A stretch of DNA of 64,000 nt, from the NCBI RefSeq assembly GCF_040096075.1, contig NZ_JBBMFJ010000003.1, forward strand, positions 62,001-126,000. The letters are read 5' to 3'. This DNA comes from Brotaphodocola faecis. GTDB taxonomy: Bacteria; Bacillota; Clostridia; Lachnospirales; Lachnospiraceae. The notes beneath the pieces were generated by a model, which saw only the letters and a list, made by a program, of their open reading frames with translations, was not told the origin of the DNA and ran no database searches. Each line of letters begins with the position of its first letter. Position 1 is the stretch's first letter. Shown here one piece after another: positions 1 through 8,574 of the stretch. The position numbers were made by a program, and so were the translations under genes.

Positions 1-439
1 CAATGATTTCATGCCGGACGGTATCGACAAGTGCATTGAGGTTTTGAATCTGCATGGTAGCAATCCCGTCCACATAAATCTCAATGTCTGCAAGAAACTT
101 GATGAAATCTTTATGTGTAGCAAGCTCACAGAGCAGACGGTTGTTAATCCGACCGCTTTTCAGCAGTGCCACCATCTCATCATTCAAATGCAGCTCCGTC
201 AATGGTGTGTTGATCTGCTCCCTGTTCTCTGTCCGGCACAGTAGATAATCAACAGAGACCCCATAGAAGTCTGCCAGCGTGATAAGGTTGCCATGATTGA
301 TTTCCTTAAAATCCTCTTTTTCATAACTTCCAAGAGCTGATTTGGAAATGCCTGTCAGCTTTGATAGTTCTTCCAGATTTAAGCCTTTGTCCTTGCGGAG
401 TTCCCAAAGGCGTTCCTGTATGCTTGTTGCTCCTTTCAT
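1..439 (-). CDS. Xre-family HTH regulator, C-terminus cut by window edge
   Basis: DNA-binding repressor-type protein, 146 codons visible. Residues 1-70 form an Xre helix-turn-helix: QERLWELRKDKGLNLEEL, then LTGISKSALGSYEKEDF, then a fourth helix ending YGVSVDYLL. The C-terminal half is unfamiliar and may serve dimerisation. The ATG has a good SD (AAGGAG about ten bases upstream). It is read away from the rest of the IME and probably represses its own promoter and the divergent operon, by analogy with similar regulators at the head of mobile elements. The frame is open to the window edge. Confidence 0.85.
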   Translation of the reverse strand, partial: MKGATSIQERLWELRKDKGLNLEELSKLTGISKSALGSYEKEDFKEINHGNLITLADFYGVSVDYLLCRTENREQINTPLTELHLNDEMVALLKSGRINNRLLCELATHKDFIKFLADIEIYVDGIATMQIQNLNALVDTVRHEII

Positions 440-483
440 GGGCGCACGCTCCTTTCCAATGGTTTCATTGCTGCCGCTTATCT

Positions 484-515
484 GGATTATATCACACTTT
501 CCGCAATCGTGGAAA
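484..515 (-). promoter_or_regulatory. promoter and candidate operator of the Xre regulator
   Basis: On the minus strand a TATAAT -10 (486-491) lies 17 bases from TTCCAC (509-514), a weak -35. An inverted repeat TTTCC-N8-GGAAA (498-515) covers the -35, where an autorepressor would bind. Inferred from sequence only. Confidence 0.5.
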
Positions 516-922
516 TTTCTGATTTTTACCCCTAATTCCTACTTTGTGGACATACGGCACAGGGCACAAAAATGTTCTATGATACAGGTAGTTCATCGAT
601 GGATTATTCCAATCGAATGACCAGCCTGTGTGGGATATGCTTCCCCGGCGATGTAGTGCCATGACTTTTGGCAGGGATGTGGAGGAACCCTGACCGAAAC
701 GAGCGTACCAAAGGGAGCGATACGCCGCTGTGAGATTCAGGGGAGGAACGACACCGGGGAGAACTGGCGAACTGACACCGAAATGATACCGAAACACGAC
801 AATCTGATAGGGGGATAGTCTACCCTATCGCTGATACTTCGGGAGATTTTAATCGGCTCTATGGCTGTAATTTTGCCGAAAATCGCCCCGAAACCATACA
901 CTAAAACGGGAGGAAACACAAT
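516..922. other. non-coding region between divergent IME operons
   Basis: About 400 bases without a convincing gene. A hairpin pairs GATAGGG (806-812) with CCCTATC (823-829), and a good SD (GGGAGGAAA) precedes the small gene at 923. The stretch probably holds the rightward promoter and regulatory sites. Short frames here lack ribosome sites. Confidence 0.4.
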
Positions 923-1111
923 ATGCCGAGAATGAGTAAAAAGAGGAAGCATGAGCTTTCCTTTTACCTCAATGACCGGGGGCGTGTCACTTACAACGAA
1001 TTATGCCGGAAATGCCAGCATGGGTGCAGGCAGAGCTTCCGGGCGGTTGTGATTGACTGCCCCCGTTATTTATCCAAACGAGCAAAGAAAAAGGAGGAAC
1101 ACACCGAATGA
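923..1111 (+). CDS. small basic Cys-containing IME protein
   Basis: 62 residues, rich in Lys and Arg at both ends, with three Cys in a short stretch (LCRKCQHGC) and one near residue 47. The pattern suggests a small metal-binding or nucleic-acid-binding protein. I recognise it only as a small protein found at the head of similar Clostridia elements, with no known function. The SD GGGAGG precedes the ATG by normal spacing, and its end overlaps the start of the RepA_N gene by four bases (ATGA), so the two are co-translated. Confidence 0.65.
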   Translation: MPRMSKKRKHELSFYLNDRGRVTYNELCRKCQHGCRQSFRAVVIDCPRYLSKRAKKKEEHTE

Positions 1112-1449
1112 ATTTTGAATTTATGACGATAGACACACCATTGCCGCCCTGTATGCCCTTTCCCAGAGCGTTGACAGGATTTCCAGTCAGCAGCACCGCA
1201 AAGGTCATGTACTGCCGGATGCTGGACGCTATGCTCTCCAAAGGTCAGGAGGACGAGAACGGAATCCTGTTTGTCTGCTTCCCTGTCACAGCCATTGCCG
1301 CAGTCCTGTCCCGCAGTCCCATGACGGTCAAGCGTTCTCTGAATGAACTGGAAACCGCCGGACTTATCATGCGGGTGCGTCAGGGCGTTGGAGAACCAAA
1401 CAGGATTTATGTGCTGATACCGGGAAAGGAGGACGCTGCCCTTGCCTGA
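1108..1449 (+). CDS. repA: RepA_N-type replication initiator, short form
   Basis: 113 residues matching the N-terminal winged-helix domain of RepA_N initiators: MNFEFMTIDTPLPPC at the start, then LSRSPMTVKRSLNELETAGL as the recognition part. Full-length plasmid RepA proteins are much longer, so this is the DNA-binding domain alone. In mobile elements such proteins bind the origin or regulate excised-form replication. With the primase and VapE-type helicase downstream, it suggests that the IME replicates after excision. It overlaps both neighbours by a few bases in a tight operon. Confidence 0.75.
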   Translation: MNFEFMTIDTPLPPCMPFPRALTGFPVSSTAKVMYCRMLDAMLSKGQEDENGILFVCFPVTAIAAVLSRSPMTVKRSLNELETAGLIMRVRQGVGEPNRIYVLIPGKEDAALA

Positions 1450-1738
1450 TACCTCAAAGCTGGAAAAGATAAACCGGGAGCTGGAGAAAAGCGAAAAGAA
1501 ACTGCGGAAAGCCATCAATGATGAAAAGGCATTGCAGCACCAGTTAAAGCAGCTTACCCGAAAGGAACGGACGCACCGGCTCTGTACTCGTGGCGGTATG
1601 CTGGAAAGTTTTCTGCAAGAGCCGGAACGCCTGACAGATGATGATGTCATGCTGTTGTTGAAACTCATTTTTCACAGGCAGGACACGCAGGAACTATTGA
1701 AAAAACTGTTGGAACGGGAGAAGCTGGAAACCCCTTAG
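1442..1738 (+). CDS. DUF3847 protein
   Basis: 98 residues, mostly charged coiled coil (residues 1-45, e.g. LEKSEKKLRKAINDEKAL), followed by a conserved HRLCTRGGMLESFL segment and a helical C-terminus. This matches DUF3847, a family found beside MobA/MobL relaxase genes; a relaxosome accessory role is plausible but unproven. The start is TTG at 1442 with AAAGGAGG nine bases upstream, inside the end of the previous gene. The oriT follows directly after the stop. Confidence 0.75.
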   Translation: MPDTSKLEKINRELEKSEKKLRKAINDEKALQHQLKQLTRKERTHRLCTRGGMLESFLQEPERLTDDDVMLLLKLIFHRQDTQELLKKLLEREKLETP

Positions 1739-1740
1739 TT

Positions 1741-1790
1741 TACTAAGGGCGCAATTATACACCACCCAGAGGTTGGTGCATTGCGTTCTC
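1741..1790 (-). other. oriT: candidate MobQ-type oriT with nic site
   Basis: The bottom strand reads TAATTGCGCCCTTA (1757-1744), matching the RSF1010/pIP501/pGO1 nic consensus TAAGTGCGCCCT at 11 of 12 positions. Nicking would fall between bases 1750 and 1749. Just 5' of it on the same strand is an inverted repeat, CACCAACC then GGTGGTG, the usual relaxase recognition hairpin. It lies upstream of the MobQ-type relaxase gene. The match is direct; nicking is inferred. Confidence 0.75.
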
Positions 1791-2039
1791 CGAAGGCTCC
1801 TCGCCGGAGGGCTGTGATTTTCCGCAGTCATGGTCTGCTCCAAATCATACAGGGGACGCTACGCTTCCCCTGCGCTGGCTGCCGCCAGCTACCCTTTTGT
1901 GGACTTGCCATCTGGGGACACCTTGCGTTGCAAGCTGTTCCCAGCCGACAAGTTTCATAAAATATGCTATCTTTTCGATAGCCAATGAAGTATAATGAAG
2001 ATGACAACAAATCGGTAGTTGACAAGGAGTTTTGATAGC

Positions 2040-2564
2040 GTGAAAAAAATATTTCTTAAAATTGTGATAGGGGTTGTTCTTGCTTGTATTTTATTTGTTT
2101 GTTTTCTTTATACGAACAATGAGATCGGCGTGACTTCATCTAAGCTGGAGGCAGATATTCGTTCGTCGCAGAAGATTAAGGATGATTGGACGGTCGATGG
2201 AAGCGTTTCCAGCACGATGGCTGCATATATTTCTTACCCTCAGGATTTGAGTGACCATTCTTTTTCCGTCTATGTCAACCGTCCTGGTCTTTCCTTTGGA
2301 TACTTTTTCCGTGGGGGTGGAAACCTTTCGGGGGTTCAAAGAGGAATTGCCGAGTACACCGTAGAAGGATATAATGAGCGAGCATTTATTTCTATGAATC
2401 AGCAACAGGTAACACAGCTTGAAATAGATGACGGCAACACAATTCAAGTGCTTGACATTGACAGCAATAAACCTTTTGCGATTGTTTTGCCTATAAGTGC
2501 GGGAACCATTACATTCTATGATGTGAATGGCAATACTGTGGAATACTGGAACAATTCTCTTTGA
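2040..2564 (+). CDS. membrane-anchored protein of unknown function (IME cargo)
   Basis: 174 residues. A short basic start (MKKIFLKI) leads into one hydrophobic segment (about residues 7-24, IVIGVVLACILFVCFLY), then an extracytoplasmic domain rich in beta-type sequence with no Cys. I do not recognise the family. The base composition is clearly more AT-rich than the flanking IME genes, a sign of later acquisition, and it splits the usual oriT-relaxase spacing. The start is GTG at 2040, ten bases after AAGGAG. A TATAAT box (1991-1996) and a small hairpin (1966-1982) suggest its own promoter. An exclusion or surface role is possible but speculative. Confidence 0.6.
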   Translation: MKKIFLKIVIGVVLACILFVCFLYTNNEIGVTSSKLEADIRSSQKIKDDWTVDGSVSSTMAAYISYPQDLSDHSFSVYVNRPGLSFGYFFRGGGNLSGVQRGIAEYTVEGYNERAFISMNQQQVTQLEIDDGNTIQVLDIDSNKPFAIVLPISAGTITFYDVNGNTVEYWNNSL

Positions 2565-2652
2565 CAACTTCCAGTTTGTCAGCTTCACATCGGGTCAACT
2601 TGCCCCGAACTTTTACAATTAAATACCCGCCGCCCACATAGCGGCACACCGA

Positions 2653-2687
2653 GCAGGAAATCTGAAAAAGGTCTCCTGCTTTTTTTC
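2653..2687 (+). terminator. rho-independent terminator
   Basis: GCAGGA (2653-2658) pairs with TCCTGC (2674-2679), followed by a run of seven T. It ends transcription of the cargo gene before the relaxase gene. Confidence 0.75.
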
Positions 2688-2749
2688 TGCCCAAAATGAG
2701 ATGGTAAAACGCCACCCCATCCACCAATTACCGAAAGGAGGGACACGAA

Positions 2750-4330
2750 ATGCCCTGTCCACACAACGAAATCACGATTGTTCAGCGCAGCCAGCGGCAG
2801 TCTGCGGTTGCCGCCGCTGCTTACCAGAGTGGCGAAAAGCTGTTCTGTGAATACGACCAGCAAGTGAAGCACTACCCGGAAAAGCGTGGTATCGTCCACA
2901 ATGAGATTCTGCTCCCAGCAAATGCCCCGCCGGAGTATGCAGACCGTAATACCTTATGGAACGCCGCCGAAGCGGTGGAGAAGCAATGGAACTCCCAGCT
3001 TGCAAGGAGGTGGGTGCTTACCATCCCCAGAGAGATACCGCCCGACCAGTACGCTGTCCTTGTCCGGGAGTTTTGCCAGCAGCAGTTTGTTTCCAAAGGC
3101 ATGATTGCTGATTTTGCAATCCATGACCCCCATCCGCCGGGACACAATCCCCATGCCCATGTCCTGCTGACTATGAGAGCAATGGACGAACATGGAAAAT
3201 GGCTTCCCAAGAGCCGCAAGGTTTATGACCTTGATGAAAGCGGAGAACGGATAAAACTTCCGTCCGGCAGGTGGAAAAGCCACAAGGAGGATACGGTTGA
3301 CTGGAACGACCAGAAGTATTGTGAAATCTGGCGGCATGAATGGGAGGTCATCCAGAACCGCTATCTGGAAGCCAATGACCGCCCGGAGCGTGTGGACTTG
3401 CGTTCCTATGCCAGACAGGGGCTTGATATTATCCCTACTGTCCATGAGGGGGTTGCTGTCCGGCAGATGGAAAAGCGTGGTATCCAGACGAATATCGGAA
3501 ATCTGAACCGGGAAATCAGAGCCGCCAACAGTCTGATGAAGTCCATCCGGCAGCTTATCCAAAACCTCAAAGGCTGGATTACCGAGCTGGGAGAAAAACG
3601 GAAAGAGCTGCTTGCACAAAAAGCGGCGGAGGAAGCGACACTTCTTCCCAATCTGCTGATGAAGTACATGGAGATACGAAAGGAAGAACGGAAGGACTGG
3701 ACGAGGGCTGGACAGAACCGGGGGACTTCACAGGACTTAAAGGCAGTCAGCGAAGCCCTGTCCTATCTCCGGCAAAAGGGGCTTTCCACTGTGGAGGACT
3801 TAGAAGCATTTCTGGAATCTTCCGGGAAATCAGCCGCCGATTACCGCAATCAGATGAAGCCAAAGGAAGCCCGGAGCAAAGTGATTGACGGGATTCTTGC
3901 CAGCCGGACAGACTGCAAAGAATGTAAGGCTGTCTATGAGAAGTACCAGAAGATATTTTTTAAGAAAACAAAGGAGAAATTCAAACAGGAACACCCGGAG
4001 GTTGCCCGGTATGAGAAAGCCGCTGACTACCTTGCCAAGCACCCGGACGATAAGGACAGTACCCAAAAGGAGCTGCAAGAGGAGCAGGAAACGCTTCTCA
4101 GCGAAATCGCAGAACTGAAAGTACCGCTGACCGAGGTACAGGAGGATTTGAAGAAGCTGCGGGACATCCGCTACTGGGTACGGAAAGCCACACCCGGCAC
4201 AGAAGAAAGCAAAGAGCCGTCCAAGAAGCAGCCCATCAAGGAAGTCTTGCAGGATAAGGCAGACGAGAAAAAAGCACAAAGAACTGCCCAGGAACAGACG
4301 AAACACAAACAACAGGATATGGAACTTTAA
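2750..4330 (+). CDS. mobA: MobA/MobL-family relaxase (MobQ class)
   Basis: Nicks oriT and leads single-strand transfer of the IME. 526 residues. The N-terminal relaxase domain (1-230) has the family opening IVQRSQRQSAVAAAAYQSG and the metal-binding three-His motif HDPHPPGHNPHAHVLLTM near residue 125. Residues 260-526 are long charged coiled coil without a recognisable helicase or primase domain. SD AAAGGAGGG lies eight bases before ATG. Relaxase class and the nic site at 1750 agree, so both parts of the MobQ system are present. It follows a terminator and probably has its own promoter. Confidence 0.92.
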   Translation: MPCPHNEITIVQRSQRQSAVAAAAYQSGEKLFCEYDQQVKHYPEKRGIVHNEILLPANAPPEYADRNTLWNAAEAVEKQWNSQLARRWVLTIPREIPPDQYAVLVREFCQQQFVSKGMIADFAIHDPHPPGHNPHAHVLLTMRAMDEHGKWLPKSRKVYDLDESGERIKLPSGRWKSHKEDTVDWNDQKYCEIWRHEWEVIQNRYLEANDRPERVDLRSYARQGLDIIPTVHEGVAVRQMEKRGIQTNIGNLNREIRAANSLMKSIRQLIQNLKGWITELGEKRKELLAQKAAEEATLLPNLLMKYMEIRKEERKDWTRAGQNRGTSQDLKAVSEALSYLRQKGLSTVEDLEAFLESSGKSAADYRNQMKPKEARSKVIDGILASRTDCKECKAVYEKYQKIFFKKTKEKFKQEHPEVARYEKAADYLAKHPDDKDSTQKELQEEQETLLSEIAELKVPLTEVQEDLKKLRDIRYWVRKATPGTEESKEPSKKQPIKEVLQDKADEKKAQRTAQEQTKHKQQDMEL

Positions 4331-4333
4331 CAG

Positions 4334-4379
4334 GCACTTGCCATTTTCAATCAGAGAATGTCAGGTGCTTTTCTTTTTT
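4334..4379 (+). terminator. terminator after the relaxase gene
   Basis: A 15-base imperfect stem (4334-4348 with 4354-4368, including wobble pairs) is followed by TTTTCTTTTTT. It separates mobilization from replication genes. Confidence 0.65.
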
Positions 4380-4394
4380 CAAGGAGGGATAGAT

Positions 4395-5039
4395 TTGAAT
4401 GTATTTGAAGCTGTGAAGCAGTCCGTCACAACAAGACAGGCTGCGGAGCATTATGGAATCCATGTAGGTCGGAACGGGATGGCTTGCTGCCCGTTCCATA
4501 ACGATAAAACCCCAAGCATGAAGCTGGATCGGCGTTACCACTGCTTCGGCTGCGGTGCGGATGGGGATGTGATTGATTTTGCCGCCGCCCTGTATGGGCT
4601 GAGAAAGAAAGAAGCCGCCGTACAGCTGGCACAGGACTTCGGGCTTTCCTATGAGGACTGGAAACCGCCGGGAAAGGAAAAAAAGCCAAAGCCCCGGCAG
4701 AAATCCCCGGAGGAACAGTTTCAGGAAGCAAAGAACCGCTGCTTCCGTATTCTTGCCGATTATCTCCACTTGCTTATGGCATGGAGAAAGGACTACGCCC
4801 CGCACTCCCCGGAGGAAGCCTTTCATCCCCGGTTCGTGGAAGCCTTACAGAAGCAAGCCCAAGTGGAATATCTGCTGGATATATTGCTGTTCGGGGAGAC
4901 AGAGGAAAAAGCGGCTTTGATTGCGGACTACGGAAAGGATGTGATACAGCTTGAACAGCGAATGGCAGAGCTTGCAGCCGCAGACGCAGCAAGAATTAAA
5001 AAACACCATGAACGCCATGCAGCCACCCCAGAGCATTGA
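4395..5039 (+). CDS. CHC2 zinc-finger DNA primase-like protein
   Basis: 214 residues. The zinc ribbon near residues 30-60 is complete: CCPFHNDKTPSM, then YHCFGCGADGDVIDF, as in DnaG-type primases. The TOPRIM catalytic domain is absent, so this is a short element-type primase subunit that presumably works with the helicase encoded next. The start is TTG at 4395, six bases after AAGGAGGGA; no ATG fits the SD. The 3' end overlaps the VapE-type gene by 89 bases. Confidence 0.85.
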   Translation: MNVFEAVKQSVTTRQAAEHYGIHVGRNGMACCPFHNDKTPSMKLDRRYHCFGCGADGDVIDFAAALYGLRKKEAAVQLAQDFGLSYEDWKPPGKEKKPKPRQKSPEEQFQEAKNRCFRILADYLHLLMAWRKDYAPHSPEEAFHPRFVEALQKQAQVEYLLDILLFGETEEKAALIADYGKDVIQLEQRMAELAAADAARIKKHHERHAATPEH

Positions 5040-6345
5040 GGAAATCAAAGCGGGACTGGAAACTACCGAGAAAGGCGGTGTCCGTCAGAGCATACGGAAC
5101 TGCCTGACCGTATTCCAGCGTGACCCGCTGCTTTCCGGGGCTATCGCATACAACATCCTGACCGACCGCAAGGACATCATAAAGCCCATCGGCTTCCACA
5201 GAGAAAGCACAGCCCTGAACGATACGGATATGAAGTATCTGCTTCTCTATCTGGAAGAAACCTATGGGCTTACCAATGAGAAAAAGATTGATAATGCCAT
5301 CGGGATTGTGGCGAATGAAAACAAGTACCATCCCATCCGGGACTACCTAAGTGCCCTTGTGTGGGACGGGACAGAACGAATCCGTTTCTGTCTGCGGCAC
5401 TTTCTGGGGGCTGACGCAGACGATTACACCTATGAAGCGTTGAAGCTGTTCCTGCTGGGTGCAATCTCACGAGCCTTTCAGCCGGGGTGCAAGTTTGAAA
5501 TCATGCTCTGTCTGGTAGGCGGTCAGGGGGCTGGCAAGTCCACTTTCTTCCGTCTGCTGGCAGTCCGGGACGAGTGGTTCTCCGATGATTTGCGGAAGCT
5601 GGACGATGAAAATGTGTACCGCAAGCTGCAAGGTCACTGGATTATCGAAATGTCGGAAATGATGGCAACCGCCAACGCCAAGAGCATTGAGGAAATCAAG
5701 TCGTTTTTAAGCCGGCAGAAAGAGGTCTACAAGATACCCTATGAAACCCACCCGGCAGACCGCCCCCGTCAGTGCGTGTTTGGCGGCACTTCCAATGCCC
5801 TTGACTTCCTGCCCCTTGACCGTTCCGGCAACCGCCGCTTTATCCCGGTCATGGTGTACCCGGAGCAAGCTGAGGTTCACATTTTGGAGGACGAAGCCGC
5901 TTCCAGAGCCTATATCGAACAAATGTGGGCAGAAGCGATGGAGATTTACCGAAGCGGCAGGTTCAAGCTGGCTTTCAGCCCCGCCATGCAGCGGTATCTC
6001 AAAGAACACCAGCGGGATTTTATGCCGGAGGACACCAAAGCCGGGATGATACAGGCGTATCTTGATAAGTACACCGGGAGCATGGTCTGTTCCAAGCAGC
6101 TCTACAAGGAAGCCTTAAACCATGCCTTTGACGAGCCGAAGCAATGGGAAATCCGGGAAATCAACGAGATTATGAACCAGTGCATTTCCGGCTGGCGGTA
6201 CTTCCCGAACCCAAGAATGTTTTCAGAATATGGCAGACAAAAGGGCTGGGAGCGTGAAAACCCGGCAACGGACTCCGGCAACCCGTCTGAAAAAACGATG
6301 GATGGTTTTGTGGAGGTCACAGAACAGATGGAGCTTCCATTCTGA
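4951..6345 (+). CDS. VapE/virulence-associated E-type helicase
   Basis: 464 residues, VapE family of superfamily 3-like replicative ATPases. Walker A is GGQGAGKSTF near residue 190, and the central region has the family signature HWIIEMSEMM and CVFGGTSN followed by LDRSGNRRFIPV. Together with the primase it should prime and unwind the excised circle. The frame opens with TTG at 4951 inside the primase gene; an ATG at 5008 is the alternative start and neither has a strong SD, so translation is probably coupled to the primase. Confidence 0.88.
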   Translation: MNSEWQSLQPQTQQELKNTMNAMQPPQSIEEIKAGLETTEKGGVRQSIRNCLTVFQRDPLLSGAIAYNILTDRKDIIKPIGFHRESTALNDTDMKYLLLYLEETYGLTNEKKIDNAIGIVANENKYHPIRDYLSALVWDGTERIRFCLRHFLGADADDYTYEALKLFLLGAISRAFQPGCKFEIMLCLVGGQGAGKSTFFRLLAVRDEWFSDDLRKLDDENVYRKLQGHWIIEMSEMMATANAKSIEEIKSFLSRQKEVYKIPYETHPADRPRQCVFGGTSNALDFLPLDRSGNRRFIPVMVYPEQAEVHILEDEAASRAYIEQMWAEAMEIYRSGRFKLAFSPAMQRYLKEHQRDFMPEDTKAGMIQAYLDKYTGSMVCSKQLYKEALNHAFDEPKQWEIREINEIMNQCISGWRYFPNPRMFSEYGRQKGWERENPATDSGNPSEKTMDGFVEVTEQMELPF

Positions 6346-6357
6346 AAATGACCGCCC

Positions 6358-6545
6358 GTTGCACCCCCTGTTGCTATCCCGTTGCCGAGCCGGTTGCCGG
6401 GGAAAACCCCTTATTTCCGGGCTTTTCTCCCTTATAACAACCAAAACAACAGAAAAATAAAAGAAAAGTATAAATAGTAACCATCGCCAGATTGAGATTG
6501 TTTGCAAGGTCTTTTGAAGCCCGTTGCCGGACTTCGTTGCCGACA
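6358..6545 (+). repeat. cluster of GTTGC(CG) direct repeats
   Basis: Six copies of GTTGC lie in under 200 bases: near 6358, 6370, 6380, 6392, 6522 and 6535. The last four extend to GTTGCCG. They fall in the gap between the helicase and the small gene, in two groups separated by an AT-rich stretch. The spacing of the first group is about 10-12 bases, close to a helical turn, as in iteron arrays. Confidence 0.45.
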
Positions 6546-6586
6546 CCCTCTGTCTGGCTATTTTCATGTATGGAGGATAACTGCCT

Positions 6587-6784
6587 ATGGCAAAAAACAA
6601 AACAGAGATTCATGTGACCACTGTATTTGACGGGGAACTGGACGCAACCGATGTGTTCGTCAGTCTGATTTCCCAGAAATACGGTAAAACAAATACAAAA
6701 GAATATCTTGCCAAAAAGAAAGATATAGGCTATAATGAAGATGAGGTTCAAAAGAGCCAGATACCGTCTGGATTGTGTGGGTAA
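6587..6784 (+). CDS. small conserved protein before the serine recombinase
   Basis: 65 residues with segment TEIHVTTVFDGELDATDVF followed by an amphipathic LISQKYGK. It resembles, loosely, the small TnpW-type proteins next to serine recombinases in Tn4451-like elements. SD GGAGG lies about ten bases before ATG. The stop is directly followed by the recombinase ATG, so the two genes are translated together. A directionality or accessory role is inferred only from position. Confidence 0.55.
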   Translation: MAKNKTEIHVTTVFDGELDATDVFVSLISQKYGKTNTKEYLAKKKDIGYNEDEVQKSQIPSGLCG

Positions 6785-8455
6785 ATGGCTATGATGAACG
6801 AAATGGAATACAGAACAATCGGTTCGGCACTTGCCGGGGGCTATCGTGCGGCGGTCTATTGCAGGCTGTCAAAGGACGATGACCTGCAAGGCGAAAGTGC
6901 CAGTATCGCCAACCAGCGGGATATGCTGGAAAAATACTGCGAAAAGCAGGGATGGGAGGTTGTGGCAGTCTATCAGGACGATGGCTTCACAGGTCTTAAT
7001 ATGGAGCGTCCTGATTTACAGAGAATGTTGAGAGCCATTGAGCGCAGGCAAATCAACCTTGTCATCACGAAAGACCTCAGCCGACTGGGGCGGAACTATC
7101 TGCAAACCGGGCATTTGATTGAGGACTTTTTCCCAAGAAACGGTGTCCGCTATATCGCCATGAATGACGGTATCGACACCCTGCGGGATAACAACGATAT
7201 TGCCCCGTTCAAGAATATCCTGAACGAGATGTACAGCAAGGATATTTCCAAGAAAGTCCATTCCTCTTATCTTCTGAAAGCGCAGAAAGGACAGTTTACC
7301 GGGTGTCTTGCCCCGTTTGGGTATCGGAAAGACCCGGAGGACAAAAACCATCTGCTCATTGACGAGGAAACCGCCCCGATTGTGCGACTGATTTTCGGAT
7401 ATGCCCTGAACGGTCATGGTCCGAACTATATCCGCAGACGGCTGGAGGAAGAAAAAATCCCCTGCCCCACATGGTGGAACCGGGAACGGGGGCTTCGCAA
7501 TACCCGCACCAAATGGGAAAAGAAAGACCCAGAAAAAGGACGGTATATGTGGGACTTCTCCGTTATCAAAGACCTTTTGATGAATCCCGTCTACACCGGG
7601 GCGATTGCTTCCCAGAAAAAGGACTACCGTTTCAAAATCGGCACGATTGGGGAAAAGAAGCCGGAGGACTGGATTGTGGTGGAGGGGCAGCATGAACCGC
7701 TGATTGACCGCATGAGCTTTGACATTGTGCAGAATAAGCTGAAATCCCGCCAGCGTCCGGGGCAGACCAATGAAATCAGCCTGTTTGCCGGACTGATAAA
7801 ATGCGGCGAGTGTGGGAAGTCGCTGACGGTACGCTACACAAACGCAAAACATCCTCAGCAGATTTATTCCTGCAAGACCTACAATGCCTTTGGAAAGAAC
7901 CACTGCACCCAGCATCGGATTGACTATGACACCCTTTACAGCCATGTGCTGCGGAAAATCCGGGAATGTGCCAGAGCTGCCCTGATGGACGGGGAAGCGG
8001 TTGCCGACCGCCTGACCAATACCTGTGAAGCCGAGCAGCGGGAACAGCGGGAAGCAATGGAACGCTCCCTTACAAGGGACGAGGAACGGATTGAGATTCT
8101 GGACAAAATGGTAATGCGGCTTTATGAGGATATGATTGCAGGGCGTATCAGTGAACAGAATTTCAACACCATGCTGGAAAAGACACAGACCGAGCAGACG
8201 GAGCTTAAAACAAAAGTGTCCGAGGGCAGAAAGCGGCTGTCCGATGAAGTCCAGCTTGCCAATGATGCAAAACAATGGGTGGAAGCCATTCAGGAATACG
8301 CCAACATCACAGAGCTGGACGCAGCCACCCTTAACCGCTTAATCAAAGAAATCGTCGTGCATGAGCGCATTGACGAAGATAAAACAAGACACATTTCTAT
8401 CGAAATTCATTTTAATCTCAAACCCATCCCGGAGGTGGAACAGGTCACTGCCTGA
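6785..8455 (+). CDS. large serine recombinase of the IME
   Basis: 556 residues, integrates and excises the IME. The catalytic domain starts AVYCRLSKDDD with Ser29 as nucleophile and carries ITKDLSRLGRNYLQTG, typical of large serine integrases. A recombinase domain follows (about 170-290), then a zinc ribbon (CGECGKSLTVRY and later CKTYN with a second CxxH-like group) and a coiled coil (430-530). All family hallmarks are present, so it looks functional. The adjacent insertion in maff2 suggests its att specificity. Confidence 0.93.
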   Translation: MAMMNEMEYRTIGSALAGGYRAAVYCRLSKDDDLQGESASIANQRDMLEKYCEKQGWEVVAVYQDDGFTGLNMERPDLQRMLRAIERRQINLVITKDLSRLGRNYLQTGHLIEDFFPRNGVRYIAMNDGIDTLRDNNDIAPFKNILNEMYSKDISKKVHSSYLLKAQKGQFTGCLAPFGYRKDPEDKNHLLIDEETAPIVRLIFGYALNGHGPNYIRRRLEEEKIPCPTWWNRERGLRNTRTKWEKKDPEKGRYMWDFSVIKDLLMNPVYTGAIASQKKDYRFKIGTIGEKKPEDWIVVEGQHEPLIDRMSFDIVQNKLKSRQRPGQTNEISLFAGLIKCGECGKSLTVRYTNAKHPQQIYSCKTYNAFGKNHCTQHRIDYDTLYSHVLRKIRECARAALMDGEAVADRLTNTCEAEQREQREAMERSLTRDEERIEILDKMVMRLYEDMIAGRISEQNFNTMLEKTQTEQTELKTKVSEGRKRLSDEVQLANDAKQWVEAIQEYANITELDAATLNRLIKEIVVHERIDEDKTRHISIEIHFNLKPIPEVEQVTA

Positions 8456-8507
8456 CCTGTCCCGCCGGGACGGTTCTCTTAAAAATACCATATAGATTTT
8501 TTGTACG

Positions 8508-8574
8508 CCGCCGCCCGCCATCGAGCAGAGTTTTACACCTAATTGGGGATAAAACAGCTTATGGCGGGCGGCGG
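8508..8574. repeat. attR: inverted repeat spanning the IME right junction
   Basis: CCGCCGCCCGCCAT (8508-8521) is a perfect inverted copy of ATGGCGGGCGGCGG (8561-8574), which is maff2 coding sequence. Inside it, GTTTTA pairs with TAAAAC. The element side thus carries an inverted mimic of the target. Large serine recombinases use imperfectly palindromic att sites, so this is the likely attR. The crossover base is not determined. Confidence 0.6.

Larger units (their letters stand above)
1..8545 (+). mobile_element. integrative mobilizable element inserted in maff2 (left end outside window)
   Basis: The block holds regulator, replication, mobilization and recombination genes in that order and ends where the maff2 reading frame of the host ICE resumes. 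It encodes a MobQ-type relaxase but no mating-pore protein, so it should depend on a helper element such as the ICE it sits in. The serine recombinase is the last gene, next to the right end. The left end and left junction are not in the window. The right boundary is inferred from the point where maff2 codons begin and is good to about 20 bases. Confidence 0.75.

Noticed and set aside
7016..8275. A 419-codon minus-strand frame opposite the IME recombinase gene
   Set aside because: Shadow of the recombinase frame; no domain or ribosome site.
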